Origin: Herpomyces periplanetae
Taxonomy: Eukaryota > Ascomycota > Laboulbeniomycetes > Herpomycetales > Herpomycetaceae
DNA length: 64,000 nucleotides
Direction of reading: 5' to 3'
Assembly (NCBI GenBank): GCA_009733715.1
Contig: WMKJ01000045.1
Span: 1,820 to 65,819 of the forward strand
Part shown: positions 24,101 through 36,309 of the stretch, piece by piece
Layout: every line of letters starts with the position of its first letter
Numbering within the stretch: position 1 is the first letter of the stretch
Made by a program: the position numbers and the translations under genes
Notes under the pieces: generated by a model
Database searches by the model: none
Told to the model about the DNA's origin: nothing
The model's input: only the letters and a program-made list of their open reading frames with translations

Positions 24101-24451
24101 ACCACAGAATTGTCCCTCCAGCGTTTCAATTTGTTGAAAACGGATATCGTATGATTTTGGATCAATTGGAGGAAGGTCCGGGCGCTTCCAAATCTTAAGA
24201 CACTCGTCCAGAGAATTTCCATACTCATCCGAATCGATGCCCAATTTTTCCAAATGTTTCTCAAACGACGAAGCATTTGTATGAGTTCCATTAATTGAAC
24301 CATTCGGGTAAGATTTCAACCGCCTTTTAGCCGTTGCTACACTTTCAATTCCAAGCTTTCGTTTGTGCGTTGGCTGAACAGCTACATCATGCCTATCATC
24401 CATATCATTATCCTTATAATCGCCATTATTGGATACTAAGTCAGAATCCAT
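21152..24451 (-). CDS. POL3: DNA polymerase delta catalytic subunit
   Basis: Family B replicative polymerase, 1,099 residues in one uninterrupted exon (yeast Pol3 has 1,097). Exonuclease motif I is near residue 305 (LSFDIECVGRKG), with IGYNISNFDLPYL further on. Polymerase motifs are DFASLYPSIIIAHNLC near 594, KISANSIYGLTGA, and YGDTDSVMVKFG near 745. The C-terminal metal-binding modules are present: CysA (CMGCKKPL and CVACRP) around residue 1000, and CysB (CQTCQG and CSNRDC) around 1050-1067, which carries the Fe-S cluster in this family. The N-terminus contains the basic segment THKRKLG, a possible nuclear signal. It is striking that this longest gene has no intron when small neighbours have up to five. 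Confidence 0.98.
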   Translation of the reverse strand: MDSDLVSNNGDYKDNDMDDRHDVAVQPTHKRKLGIESVATAKRRLKSYPNGSINGTHTNASSFEKHLEKLGIDSDEYGNSLDECLKIWKRPDLPPIDPKSYDIRFQQIETLEGQFCGNKNTVQLFGVTEDHHSVLLHVTGLQHYLYIAAPAAFKQEDCEGFKSYIDDQMSYPCVQCVEIVMKENLYGYQGNHKTPYLKITAIDPSKIFSIRSKLESRNFDYRGMWGHVDGGLLTFDNVQYGLRFMIDCHIVGMSWVEAPAGKYRVLGEREKYSTCQIEAQIHYKDLIAHQPEGEWAKIGPIRILSFDIECVGRKGIFPEAKQDSVIQIANVVNTYGDMKSSIRNVFCLNTCNPIAGSQVLEFSTEQAMLLAWRDFMEACDPDMVIGYNISNFDLPYLLERATHLRINRFPYLGRLKNVSSEAHSSNFSSKQMGNRDTKVTNLNGRLQLDLLLHIQRDHQLRSYTLNSVSAHFLNEQKEDVQHTMIAELFHGDSNTRRRLAIYCLKDAYLPQRLLDMLMCVANYSEMARVTGVPFNFLLLRGQQIKFMSQMYRRALKNDLVIPNVKSEASDDQYEGATVIEPIRGYYDVPIATLDFASLYPSIIIAHNLCYTTLLNRAAVVRYNLKKDEDYIVTPAGEMFCKATVRKGLLAEILEFLLSARKKAKEMYKTETEPLKKAVLNGRQLALKISANSIYGLTGATIGKLPCIAIASSTTGYGRKMIELTKQIVEEQYTTSKGYSYNAQVIYGDTDSVMVKFGSKDIREVMKLGEEAAEFVSNKFPRPIHLEFEKVFYPYLLINKKRYAGLIWTSLEKWDKMDTKGIETVRRDNCRLVQTVIETSLNKLLIERDVKGAEDYVKQIIADLLQNKIDMSNLVITKALSKLDYVGKQAHVELAERMRKRDLGSAPTLGDRVAYVIIKGSGTKNYERSEDPLYVLENNLPIDTKYYLENQLSKPLIRIFEPILGERRANQLLSGEHTRTVSVAAPTTGGLTKFTQKTLSCMGCKKPLVNEEEKDGAVCVACRPRITELYMKSLHKLSNAQVKFARLWTQCQTCQGSLHNEIICSNRDCPIFYMRIKSIKDAEHATKETARFDHDKALLW

Positions 24452-25212
24452 TATATACGGCTATTATTCGCAATAACGTTTGGCATTCCACAAGTTTAGT
24501 AACTCGAGATAAATATATCTTTCAAACACTTATGGAACAGTTATTGTATGTATAATAGCAGTCTTTATTGAACTCTGAAGCACGCGAGTATAGTCATGTC
24601 AATGAACGCAATAGTAAAGCAATTGTCAATGTCAGACAGTCGATGGTACCAGGAAAGTTAAATATAATTTGATAAGCCCAAAAATAAATTTAAATCTTCA
24701 AATTTACAAAATTCGAAATACATCTAACTGAAAATAGTTAATTCATGATTTAATTGAACTTTTCTTCTACTTTTTTAATCGCCGACTCCATTAAAGGCAT
24801 TGTCACAGTCCTTACGCGGTTAAAGTCCAAACCTTACAACACTAAGCAACCGCAGAGATATCACGTGATCAATAATTTTATGTTTCGGGGAAAAATGGTA
24901 GTATAAGAAAATTTGAAGGGTCAGAAATATGTGGAATTTAATTTGGTGAAGTAATGTATAAACAGTGGTTTGAAGAACGCGACTTTTTAATCAATTAAAA
25001 AGTTCATCAAATAAGAATTATCCATTCTAAACGGTCATATGTAGTTAGGAGATTTAGAGCGGCACGTGAACGTGAAATGGAATGACTAAGCGATCTCGCG
25101 ACACTAAATTTGGGATGATGGAGGAACTTTGGAAAAAAGGATATCCGAGATAAAAGTGAAAGAAAAAGTGTAAATTTCAGATTATTTTGAGATTGGGTAT
25201 TAGTGAATGAAT
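24452..25212. other. divergent promoter region POL3 / RPL36
   Basis: 761 bp between divergent genes. The decamer ATCACGTGAT at 24860-24869 is about 350 bp upstream of RPL36 and about 410 bp upstream of POL3, so it could serve either. No convincing open frame. Confidence 0.55.
24860..24869. promoter_or_regulatory. CACGTG palindrome, POL3/RPL36 divergent promoter
   Basis: ATCACGTGAT is a perfect 10-bp palindrome with a CACGTG core, in the shared upstream region of a ribosomal-protein gene and a replication gene. Factor binding is inferred from the core only. Confidence 0.45.
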
Positions 25213-25836
25213 ATGGCAAAAACGCTTCAGCAAAAGTCCGGTATTGCGGTCGGGTTGAATAGGGGATTTGTGAGTTTTGCGTGTATAGAGGTGATGGAAT
25301 GAAATTTGGACGAGTGGAATTGGGGCTGGCATGGGGTTGACTATGGGCTAATGGAAAATGGTTATTTATATGGATAGAAAGTTACGCCTGTTCAACCGAG
25401 AGTGAGAATATCTCGTCGCAAAGGACATTTATCGAAGCGAGCAGCTTTTGTGCGTGAAATCGTTAAGGAAACTGTTGGGTAAGTTTAATGTAACACGCCC
25501 GACACAAACACTTTTTCCCGTTTAGTAAATAATGATAATATACTGAATGTACACTTTTTTAACCAAATTGAACAGACTTGCTCCTTACGAACGCCGTGTA
25601 ATTGAATTACTACGAAATAGTAAGGATAAACGGGCAAGAAAACTTGCCAAAAAACGCGTAAGTATACCTTTCCACAATTGTCTACCCTTCTGTTAAGAAA
25701 AAAGGGAAAAGAACGGATGGAATATGTTGGTTAACGGTTTTAAAATTTGTTTTAGCTTGGGACGTTTGGCCGAGCAAAGCGGAAGGTAGAAGAGATGGCC
25801 AATGTTATCGCAGAATCTCGCAGAGCTGGTCATTAA
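25213..25836 (+). CDS. RPL36: 60S ribosomal protein eL36
   Basis: Large-subunit ribosomal protein, 106 residues. Exons 25213-25269, 25378-25478, 25576-25657 and 25756-25836, all joining in frame. Product begins [19 protein letters not shown], continues [20 protein letters not shown] and [20 protein letters not shown], and ends [20 protein letters not shown] then IAESRRAGH. Donors are GTGAGT, GTAAGT and GTAAGT. Slightly longer at the N-terminus than the yeast protein (100). A CACGTG palindrome lies upstream. The antisense frame over the last exon is a shadow. Confidence 0.96.
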
Positions 25837-26289
25837 TTCATCCTTAAAAGATATATCTACACGATTTGTACCGTTATATTTCAAACAATCAAATACATAT
25901 CTTTCAAAACTCAACCCGTGACAATGTACCCCGCAGTTAAGCCGGAGAAGTAGTAGGAGCAGTGACGTAGTGGTGCTCAGACGCACCTTCCTGATTTGAT
26001 AGGGCTGAAATAACTGCGCCGCAGTATTGTGGCGCGGCCCTGCGGCCATGAGGTTCGTCCGTCGTTTTGGGAGCCAGCGCGTCGACAAGCGGTTCTGCGG
26101 AGTTTCTTGCTGTGTTTATGCTTGGAGTGAGGAATTTTTTAACCTAGTTTAAGGTTGATTTGCTTTTCAAGGTTTAAGTGAATTGTCAAGTTAAGGGTTA
26201 TGTTTTTCTAATTGCTGTAATAGTATCCTTTAGTTGAATGAATACTCTTTGGTATGCTAGCTGTGTAACAATTACCCAGTGTAGTATAT
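25837..26289. other. intergenic, RFC2 promoter
   Basis: 453 bp between RPL36 and RFC2, transcribed in the same direction. Nothing recognisable. A minus-strand open frame extends here from the RPL36 antisense but lacks homology. Confidence 0.5.
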
Positions 26290-27633
26290 ATGGCTCATAA
26301 CTTTTTCGATATCAAATCACAAAAGGCTACGGCTAGTTCATCTAAGCTAGGCGTTGGATCATCATCGTCTTTATATCCTTCTTGTGTTAACAATGCGTCA
26401 AAGATTCAACCGTGGGTTGAAAAATAGTACGTGGGTTTCCGTGTGTGTTTGGATGGATCATGTTGTACGGGTTAATCAAACGCGTAATGTTTACTGATAG
26501 ATTAATTTGTACGTTGAAGTCGACCTAAAACTCTCGAGGATGTAACAGCGCAAGAGCATACAGTAAAAGTATTACGGCATACATTAACTTCTTCGAACTT
26601 GCCTCATTTACTATTCTACGGACCGCCGGGCACGGGTAAAACCTCTACTGTACTAGCTTTAGCTAAACAGTTGTTTGGGCCGGAATTATTTCGGACTCGT
26701 GTACTCGAACTTAATGCATCAGATGAACGTGGCATTAACATTGTACGGGAGAAAATTAAGAATTTTGCACGGCAACAACTGTCGAATGTACCATTAGGTC
26801 AAGCTGGGGTTGCATACAAGGAAAAATATCCGTGTCCTCCATTTAAGATCATTATACTTGACGAAGCAGATTGTATGACCAACGATGCACAATCAGCTTT
26901 GCGACGTACCATGGAAACATTTAGTCGCATTACTAGATTTTGCTTGGTGTGTAATTACGTTACACGAATAATTGATCCTTTGGCTAGTCGATGCAGTAAA
27001 TTCCGCTTTAAAAGTCTTGATACAAGTCTAGCAGAGCAACGAATACGTGATATCGCAGCAGCCGAAAATTTGACGCTTGAACCAAGTGTAGTTGGTGCGA
27101 TTGTTCGTTGTTCTGAGGGTGATTTGCGGCGAGGTATTACATATTTACAAAGCTTAGCACGTTTAGTGGATGCGCAGCGTAGAGTAGAAAGCAATTCTGG
27201 CACGGTGAAAACGACCAATCAAACTACGGATTACGATGGAGATATATCAATGCAAGACTCGACAAGCGAAAACCAGAGTTTACACATTACAGATAAATTA
27301 GTTGAAGAAATTGCGGAAATTGTGCCGGCCGATGTTATCGACGATATTATTAGCGTGATGCAGCCTCGACCGGGTGTGGACAAATATTGTATTGATAATA
27401 TTACCGAAAAGATTAATGATGTTATGGCGGAGGGTTGGAGTGCGTCTGCTTTGATTATGCAGTTGTTTAATAGAGTAATGTATGATGAGCGTATAACTGA
27501 TAAGCAAAAGTGTCGAGCGGCTCAAGTATTTGGAGAGACTGATTCACGGTTAGTTGACGGTGCTGATGAACATATTGCAATTCTAGATTTGTGTGTTCAA
27601 ATTTCAATGTGTATATGCAATTCGTATGAATAA
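26290..27633 (+). CDS. RFC2: replication factor C subunit 2
   Basis: AAA+ ATPase subunit of the PCNA clamp loader, 416 residues. Exons 26290-26426 and 26520-27633; the donor is GTACGT, and the junction completes a Tyr codon to give [20 protein letters not shown]. Walker A ([11 protein letters not shown]) is near residue 78, Walker B (LDEADC) near 158, and the clamp-loader SRC motif is in [27 protein letters not shown] together with [15 protein letters not shown] places it with yeast Rfc2 (human RFC4) rather than Rfc3, 4 or 5. It is longer than usual because of an insert near residues 230-260 rich in Thr/Asp/Ser. Confidence 0.95.
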
Positions 27634-27951
27634 TAAAGTTAATTTATCATTGAAGAGCTGCACAGTACAATAAAGATTAAGAGGGTAATTTGGATGAAAT
27701 TAGTATGATATGAAAATTAGTGAATTTCAAGAAGTATGAAGTTTAATCGAATAAAAAATACAATCTTTTAATTGTTAAAGTTGATAAATTTAAAGCAAGA
27801 TAGTAAAGGCTTTGCTAAAATATAAAGCCAATTAGAATATGTTAATGCTACAAAAGTACGTTGAATATGCACGAAAATCAAGCATTAAAGCATAAATTGA
27901 CTCCTGCAGATGAATTTCCTGCCCAACACAAATTGCCCAAAAGAGCAATCT

Positions 27952-28067
27952 GGCCCACGTGACGGCCTAAGCCGAAGTAGTTCCGCCCACCCCCGATTGC
28001 TCGTGTCATGTGACGGTGGCGCCGAATGTGGCGCCAAACTCCTTTGGGTCGGGCCGTCACGTGGGCC
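27952..28067. repeat. 16-bp perfect inverted repeat with CACGTG in both arms
   Basis: GGCCCACGTGACGGCC at 27952-27967 and its exact reverse complement at 28052-28067, separated by 84 bp. The spacer contains a second symmetric pair, GGCGCC-GAATGT-GGCGCC. Each arm contains CACGTG. It may be a regulatory element with paired factor sites, or could form a cruciform. Confidence 0.85.
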
Positions 28068-28306
28068 GGGGCGCGGTGGCGGCGGATCATGTGCGAAGGA
28101 GAAGTTGGTGATGGGAGTGGGAATGGTAAGGTTGGTGGTGGTGCTGGTGCTAATGATAATGCGGGTGGTAAATGGTTGCCTTAAGATATTCTCTACGTCG
28201 GCCAACTTATCAAGATTTCAGTATTTGCAGCCTTGTGTAGGCTACTTGGCAACTTTGGCTGGACTTTTGCATTCTCCGACCTGAAGTGTATAGAGAGCGA
28301 TGAATG

Positions 28307-28420
28307 GTGTATAGTGTATAGTGTATAGCGTATAGCGTATAGCGTATAGCGTATAGTGTACAACGTACAGCGTACAGCGTATAGCGTATAGTAGGCAGTA
28401 GGCTGTAGACAGTAGGCAGT
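28307..28420. repeat. 7-bp minisatellite (AGYGTAY)
   Basis: About twelve diverging copies of a heptamer, AGTGTAT or AGCGTAT, grading into AGCGTAC and then irregular AGTAGGC units at the right end. The gradual change of unit along the array suggests local slippage. Confidence 0.9.
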
Positions 28421-28816
28421 GCAATGCATCCACCCTGCACCACTCCTACAAACTTCATTCCCCATATTGCGTATATTGTCCATCTTTTTCCACTGTACCC
28501 TTCGTGCTCTCTATCTAGTGTATAGTCTACAGCAAACAGCGAATAGCGTCCATCTCTAGCGTCTAACGTATCCTCTTCCCTCTGATAAATTACATCCTTA
28601 TCTCCCTTTCATCTTGCTTTCGTCTATTCGTTTATTTTTTCCTAAAAGGAATTCACTTATTCATTCAATTTAACCCTAACCCTGGTTTTTCTTCTTTCCC
28701 CCATCTAATTTCCTTCTATTTACCAGCGTACATCTCCCTTCCTCCCCATTTCTACCTTCATATTATTCCTCTTTACCTACCAATTTACACAAATTCAAAA
28801 CTTACATTCCATAATA

Positions 28817-30877
28817 ATGGCATCCACAACTATTTCTTCCACCACCATTGCCAGTGATAACACCTCCTCGAAAAATGAACAACCATATGAAAACTCCTCC
28901 AAGCCTGTCAATACAATCAATCAAGAATGCTCAGTTAACCCTCTTGATGCTCCTTCTAACCTCAACGACAAATCTTCACCATCACCCACCCCTCCTAACA
29001 ACGGGGTGGGAGATAAATCGAGTATTAATCAATCTAATATTTCCCCCGGTAAATCAAACTTTTCATCATCAAAAGTTACCTTCTCCAAAAAACCAGAAAT
29101 GCCGGATATCGAAAAGTACGAGGCAGACCTAGCTGCTGCCCAAGATGCCTTGAATGCGGCAATTTCTCGATTGGTATACCATTTCTCCATTCCTTCAAAA
29201 CTTTCTTTGCTAACCATTAACCTTTTACCTACGTGTCTCGCTTTATTTTTCCCATCATTCATGCAATCTTTACCCTCTTTCTTTCACACATACTTTCTCT
29301 CCGCGTACACTTTACCAGTCCATCGCGCGTTACCCTTCGCTAACCGTGTGATCTCTAAATATAGGAAGCCGCCCATAAGAAACTCGAAACTTGTGAAGCC
29401 GCTAAAGACACTAATTCTGCTTCTGAGACTAAAAGGCTAAAAGATGAGTTAGCAGATGTATGCCAAAAACAGCAAACTATCAAAACCTCTCGATCAGGGA
29501 CACTCGAAAAAATCAAACTCCTTCAAGTTCAATTAAAAAATCGCGTTGCCGAACAAAACGCAAAGTTTGCCAAATTCCCCTACAAAACGGCCCAAGAAGT
29601 TGACCAAGAAATTTCTCGTTTAGAAGCAGAAGTTGACTCTGGTAAACTAAAAATTGTTGAAGAGTGCAAATACCTAAATGATATAACCCAGTTAAAAAAG
29701 AGAAAAGCCATCTTTTTAACAAATGCCAAAGCCCAAAAAGAAATCGATAATCTGCGTGCTCAAGTAGACTCACTTCGAGCTACTCTCGATGATCCCGAAA
29801 GTCGTCAACTTGCTACTCGTTTCACCGAAATAAGTGATAAATTGAGACATGCTAGAGCTATTAACGATGAACAGTCCAAGCATTTAAAATCATTGCGTGA
29901 AGAACGAAACAAAGCCTACAAAGATCGCATAGAGAAAGCCGAGGCTTTGCGAAAACTTAAAAATGCTCATTACACTGCTATGAACAATTATCGAATTTGG
30001 AAAGCCGAGAGTCGTCGCATTCAACGTGAAAAATTCGCCGCTGATAGAATCGCCCAAGAAAAGCTTAAACGTATAACCGCTGCTGAACGCCGACTTGAGG
30101 AAGCTAGCATTCCCGCTTTTCAAGAGCAAATTCTTCACGCCGAAAATTTAGTTCGCTTTTTCGATCCAACCTTTTCCGGCGATGAAAAGAACAATGAACA
30201 AAATAAATTTATCAACAACGCTTCCTCATTAGCTTCACTCACCACCCGCAAAACACCTCAGGGAAGCTTAGATGCATCACGTATCATTAAAAAGGATTCA
30301 GATGAAGATTACTACTTTGTCGGTGGTAGAGGTAAAAAGTCTAAAAAATCCACTAAGCGACAAGGTGCTGCTACATCCATGAGCTTAGATGTTAGCATTC
30401 TCGAGCAACTCGGAAAATTGGGAATAGATCCTCCCGTATCAACAGAAGCTGTACCAGAAGTTATCAATCAATTGAAAACTCAAATCACTAAATGGAGAGT
30501 TGAGCAAGAAGAAAAAACTCGTGAGGTAAGATTGTCTAACCATCGTATCCCTATATCCAGCGTAGTTTGGTTTCTCTCCTGTCATGTTAACTCGCTTGTC
30601 TTGATATTAATGCTAACCTCTGCATGTATAGAACGTTAAAGTTGCTCAGGCTGAACTTGAAAAACTCAAGTTAGAAATAACCGGCGCACCGAATAAACCT
30701 CCTGCGTCTACCGATGAGCCTACTGATACACCTGCATGTGAAAACAATTCTCCCGTTGTGGAATCCATGTCGAAATCAGCCTCTGAACTCATATCAACTT
30801 CAGCACATCCAACTTCGAATACTACTTCGACAACAACCGATATCTCGACGAAAGCTCCCGAAGCCGTACCAGTTTAG
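28817..30877 (+). CDS. BFR1: BFR1-like polysome/mRNP-associated coiled-coil protein
   Basis: Homologue of yeast Bfr1, a cytoplasmic protein associated with mRNPs and ER-bound polysomes. 587 residues. Exons 28817-29173, 29365-30525 and 30632-30877; both introns are phase 0. The second has an exemplary branch point (TGCTAAC) and TAG acceptor. The N-terminal 80 residues are Ser/Asn/Pro-rich. KPEMPDIEKYEADLAAAQDA opens the conserved region, followed by long coiled coil. The family-diagnostic stretch is FPYKTAQEVDQEISRLEAEV then DSGKLKIVEECKYLNDITQL. A basic patch FVGGRGKKSKKSTKRQG lies near residue 430. The tail is Thr/Ser/Pro-rich. Tail to tail with SPE3. Confidence 0.92.
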
Positions 30878-31350
30878 ATTTGAAATTGGGAAATCCACCA
30901 TCCTTTTTAATACTGATGTTATATCTGATGTTAAATTTGTCCAATATGTGCATTTACCATGTTTTGGATAATGTGATTATTTTTTTTCCTTATGCTCACC
31001 ATGTAAACCAATTCAAGTATAAGTTGTCGCAATATAATCCTCAAATCTATTAAATAAAACTCAACCCTTTAAGTGTTGTTATCTTGCCACTATTCTTAAT
31101 TTTTTCATCATAACTCATCTCATTCCTGAAATTCCGTTATTCATACAAACCCAAAAAAAATTCCTGCCAGTAGGTTCAAGGATACAATTGAAATGAACAA
31201 ATTCATCGTAGGATTATTTAGAAAAGTGTAGATAAATGTTCACAAAAGTTATGATATATTTGGCGCTTTATTAGTCCATCAAAAAGTTATGTGCAAGGTA
31301 ACTCCGTACCTGAATTTCTTACTTTAGCATCACCATTAGAGTTTGTATAG
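30878..31350. other. convergent intergenic BFR1 / SPE3
   Basis: 473 bp between two 3' ends. AT-rich, with AATAAA-like sequence near 31050 that could serve polyadenylation of BFR1. No gene seen. Confidence 0.5.
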
Positions 31351-32591
<1,241 letters not shown>

Positions 32592-34593
32592 TAGGATTCA
32601 AAAACTTTAGAACAGAATTTCTTCAATTAGCAAACCCTTGTAATAATTTACCAGTGAATTGTTGTGCCAATTGAATTTTACACTCCAATTCAAGGGAAAA
32701 TTTGTCTGCAGCTAAGATGTCGTGATAATAAATGTGTCACATATTCGATTCTCCTTTGGGTATTCTCTAGCCTTGGTGTGTGGGTCTCGTGACTATTTGT
32801 TTCACTTCACAAATAAATGTACACGAGAAACTTATGTAAGAGTAGGGAAGGATGTGAGAACTGTGATCGTGATGTACATTATTCATGTAGATAAATGGTC
32901 GGAAATAGTTTGGGGAAAATGTATTTGATATTGTGTGGATGAATTTGTACCAGAGTTTTATTTACAATCAGTATTGGAAGAAACTGTACAAATTTTCCCA
33001 TTAATGTGAACGAAGGTATAAGCAAGTACCTCCACATTGTAATTCGAGTAAAACTTTCTTTAGGCTTGTAAATAAATTGGCACAACTGAATAATTTGGGA
33101 AAAATAGAGACAGTATTGGACCTTGCTAAATCATTAATACAATAAATCACAAATAATTGTACAATTAACATACTTGCTTCATTATACTAGATAAAATCGG
33201 ACAATATTTACAAAAACCTTATTAAATAACCATAAACACAAATCTTTTCCGTTCACGTCAAATTTTCCTCCCTTCCTTCGTACCCTGAAATCATTTTTCA
33301 ATCACGTGACTCTGTGTCTAAGAGCAGTTAGTAAGCGGATGGGGATTTAAGCTCGTTAAATGGTGAGCTGAACGGTTCGCAAGTTGAACAGGCCAACTCT
33401 TTTATTTTTGGATAAGTTTACCGCGAAAAAATGTTCACTTGATAGTGGAGCGTGGTTGAAGTGATGTTAGTTATTATGTTAGGTAGACGGGTGACGTGTA
33501 ATGATGAGTAAGTTAAGTTAACTAAATTTAATACTCAATACGTCAACAAGACTACAAAAATCTTAGTTCATGTGCTTGCGTATGATTTTGTTTTTACTCA
33601 AAGTTGTAGTCTATGAGTAGCTATGCTCATTTTAGCATGGTTTTTGTACATACGCGTACAGGTTGTCCTGTGTAAATTAGCTACCACAAATTGCCTGCTT
33701 CTTGTTGTACACGTTCAATAACGGTAGAATTTACTAATTTTACCCAAATTGACATGGTGTATTCAATAGCATTTGAAGCCAACTTGATGAGTTTAACAAA
33801 CTCTTTAATTGTGGAAAATCAGACGTACGTTATCGTGAGTTTTAGCAGGCTCACTCTCCGCTTACTCCACTTGAGATGAACAAACCTCTCCATGTTGCGT
33901 TAAACGTTAACGAGGGCCCAAGTTATCTTGAACTTTTATAAAGCGGTACATTTGTGTCGGCATCGGTATCGGCATCGGCACCCCCTGCTCGGCACCTCGC
34001 GCTTAACTAATTTGTCACATGACCATTGTCTTGGCATAATGTTCGGCACACACTTTTTCGGGGAGGAGAGTTGTAGCGTTAAATTTTTAGAATTTCATCG
34101 CTCAGGTTTACTTGTCGATTAATACAGAATTTATTGTCGGTAATAACATTTTTAAAATTGTTTTAAGCTAAACAAGATTTTAATGTGTGTTTTATATGGT
34201 TAAATCGAAAATTTTACACACAATCTATATCACAAACACTTCCCCTCTATGCCCCCGCTTTGCAGCTTCTCAGTGAAGGTATTCTTGGGGATTTATTCGC
34301 GCGAGTTAGTAGTTTTGAATGAGGGTGAAATGAATTTTTCATTTTTTTAATTAAGAGTATTCGATAAATAGTTTTGCGGTTACAAGTATTCGATTGCCTT
34401 ATATGAGCAATATCAATGCTATATATTTATATGAAGGGTGATTCTCTGGTTATACGTCCGATCGGTTAACTGGTTATACGGGTTTTGGGACGAACATACA
34501 AACTCACAAGAGTATACACAACAAGCGAGCATTGTATCTCGAGCTATTCTACATAAGCTTAAAACGAACTGAGGAATTGCGCAGACTCGCAAG
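32592..34593. other. 2 kb divergent intergenic SPE3 / GCD11
   Basis: No confident gene. A CACGTG lies at 33303-33308. The segment around 33690-33880 has a short plus-strand frame with amphipathic look but no splice or homology support. A repeated GGCATCG/GGTATCG motif lies near 33957-33980. This is likely promoter sequence for both genes. Confidence 0.5.
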
Positions 34594-36309
34594 ATGAGCG
34601 CAGAACTCCAACCTATACATACGGAGGGGAACGCTGGTGTCAACAGTAGCATAAGTCGAACAAGTCCTGACGAAAACGGGAAAATGGCGGGTCATAACGT
34701 TAATCCGTCAACTAACGGATCGGGAGATTACTCAAACAGTTCAACGCCCGGTGTAACATCCCCGCTAAAGCCTGCGATTAAAAAACTAGGCGGCAATTCG
34801 GAAACGACAAACTCAGCGCCAGTTAAACCTTACTTAAAGCCGCAACCGTTACCGCAAGATTTAAATCTTTCAACTTTGACACCACTGTCGGAAGAGATTA
34901 TTTCGCATCAGGCAACCATAAATATTGGAACGATTGGCCACGTAGCACACGGAAAGTCAACTGCAGTCAAAGCTATTTCTGGAGTCCAAACAGTTCGATT
35001 TAAGAATGAATTAGTGCGAAATATCACCATTAAATTGGGTTACGCTAACGCGAAAATTTATAAATGCGATAACTTGGCATGCCCACGTCCAACCTGTTAC
35101 AAGAGTTATAAAAGTGATAAAGAGATTGACCCACCATGTGAACGCGAAGGTTGTGGAGGAACGTATCGTTTACTCCGACACGTTTCGTAAGTTAACTTAT
35201 GCCGTTATCACGCATATACAAACACACTATACGTACGGCTACGCAGGTATATATGCTAACTTGGAGATACACACACGCACTCACACCTGTACACCTGTAC
35301 ACGTTTCCATGTCATTTTTTTTACATCCTACAGATTTGTCGATTGTCCAGGTCACGATATTCTCATGAGTACTATGCTGTCAGGAGCAGCGGTAATGGAC
35401 GCAGCACTATTACTTATAGCGGGAAATGAATCTTGTCCCCAGCCGCAGACTTCTGAACATTTAGCTGCGATTGAAATTATGAAATTAAATCACATAATTA
35501 TACTTCAAAATAAGGTTGATTTAATGCGGGAAGAAAATGCGGTAATGCATCATGCATCTATTCTTAAATTTATTCGGGGAACGGTCGCCGATGGTTCACC
35601 TATTATTCCCATTTCAGCGCAACTCAAGTTTAACATAGACGCGGTTAACGAAGCTTTATGCACCAAGATTCCCATTCCAATTCGAGATTTTACGGCGGCA
35701 CCTCACATGATTATTATACGATCATTCGATGTTAACAAACCAGGAGCGGAGATTGATGATTTGAAGGGTGGCGTAGCCGGTGGTAGTATACTAACTGGGG
35801 TTTTAAAAATTGGTGATGAAATTGAAATTCGACCAGGGATAGTTAGCAAGGATGAGTTAGGAAAGATTCGCTGTAAACCGATTCGATCACGCGTTGTATC
35901 ACTATTCGCTGAGCATAACGACCTTAAATTTGCTGTACCCGGAGGGTTAATTGGTGTTGGAACCCGAGTGGACCCGACATTGTGTCGAGCCGATCGATTA
36001 GTAGGATTTGTACTCGGTTTGAAAGGTCAATTACCCAAGATATATACTGAATTGGAAGTTAACTTTTTCTTACTACGACGATTATTGGGCGTTCGATCAG
36101 CCGATGGAAAACAAGAAAAAGTTGGGAAGTTAATGACAAACGAAGTTTTAATGGTGAATATTGGATCTACTGCCACAGGCGCAAAGATTCAAGCTGTTAA
36201 GGCCGATGCTGCAAGACTTTTGCTAACAAGTCCAGCGTGTACGGAAATTGGTGAAAAGATTGCCCTTAGCCGGCGCATCGAAAAACATTGGCGACTCATC
36301 GGATGGTAA
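34594..36309 (+). CDS. GCD11: translation initiation factor eIF2 gamma subunit
   Basis: GTPase subunit of eIF2 that carries initiator Met-tRNA to the 40S subunit. 522 residues. Exons 34594-35186 and 35334-36309 (GTAAGT donor, TACAG acceptor), joining as [14 protein letters not shown] motifs: G1 GHVAHGKST near residue 117, G3 DCPGH, G4 NKVD. The zinc-knuckle region [20 protein letters not shown] and CEREGCGG typical of the gamma subunit is present. The N-terminal 90 residues are Ser/Asn/Pro-rich and not conserved, as in other fungi. The C-terminal half carries the elongation-factor-like beta barrels ([20 protein letters not shown]). The intron contains a CACACA-rich tract. Confidence 0.97.

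Larger units (their letters stand above)
27634..28816. other. intergenic, RFC2 3' end and BFR1 promoter
   Basis: 1.18 kb. The first 250 bp are AT-rich. About 27950-28090 is GC-rich and holds a perfect inverted repeat with CACGTG in each arm. A 7-bp minisatellite lies at 28307-28420. The last 300 bp are pyrimidine-rich, typical of a promoter and 5' leader, and contain two tandem AACCCT units (telobox-like) near 28672-28683. Overlapping short frames over the minisatellite are artefacts of the repeat. Confidence 0.65.

Noticed and set aside
23908-24303. 131-codon minus-strand frame inside POL3
   Set aside because: A second frame on the same strand over the POL3 N-terminus. The POL3 frame is the conserved one.
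25693-26088. 131-codon minus-strand frame
   Set aside because: Partly antisense to the last RPL36 exon; the rest is Leu- and Arg-rich without homology.
27885-28284. Overlapping frames of 70-124 codons on both strands
   Set aside because: They arise from a GC-rich inverted repeat and its flanks; the Pro/Gly/Arg-rich products are typical of non-coding GC-rich DNA.
28193-28483. Tyr/Thr/Leu-rich frames of 63-96 codons, minus strand
   Set aside because: Translations of the 7-bp minisatellite, open in all three frames because the unit lacks stops on that strand.
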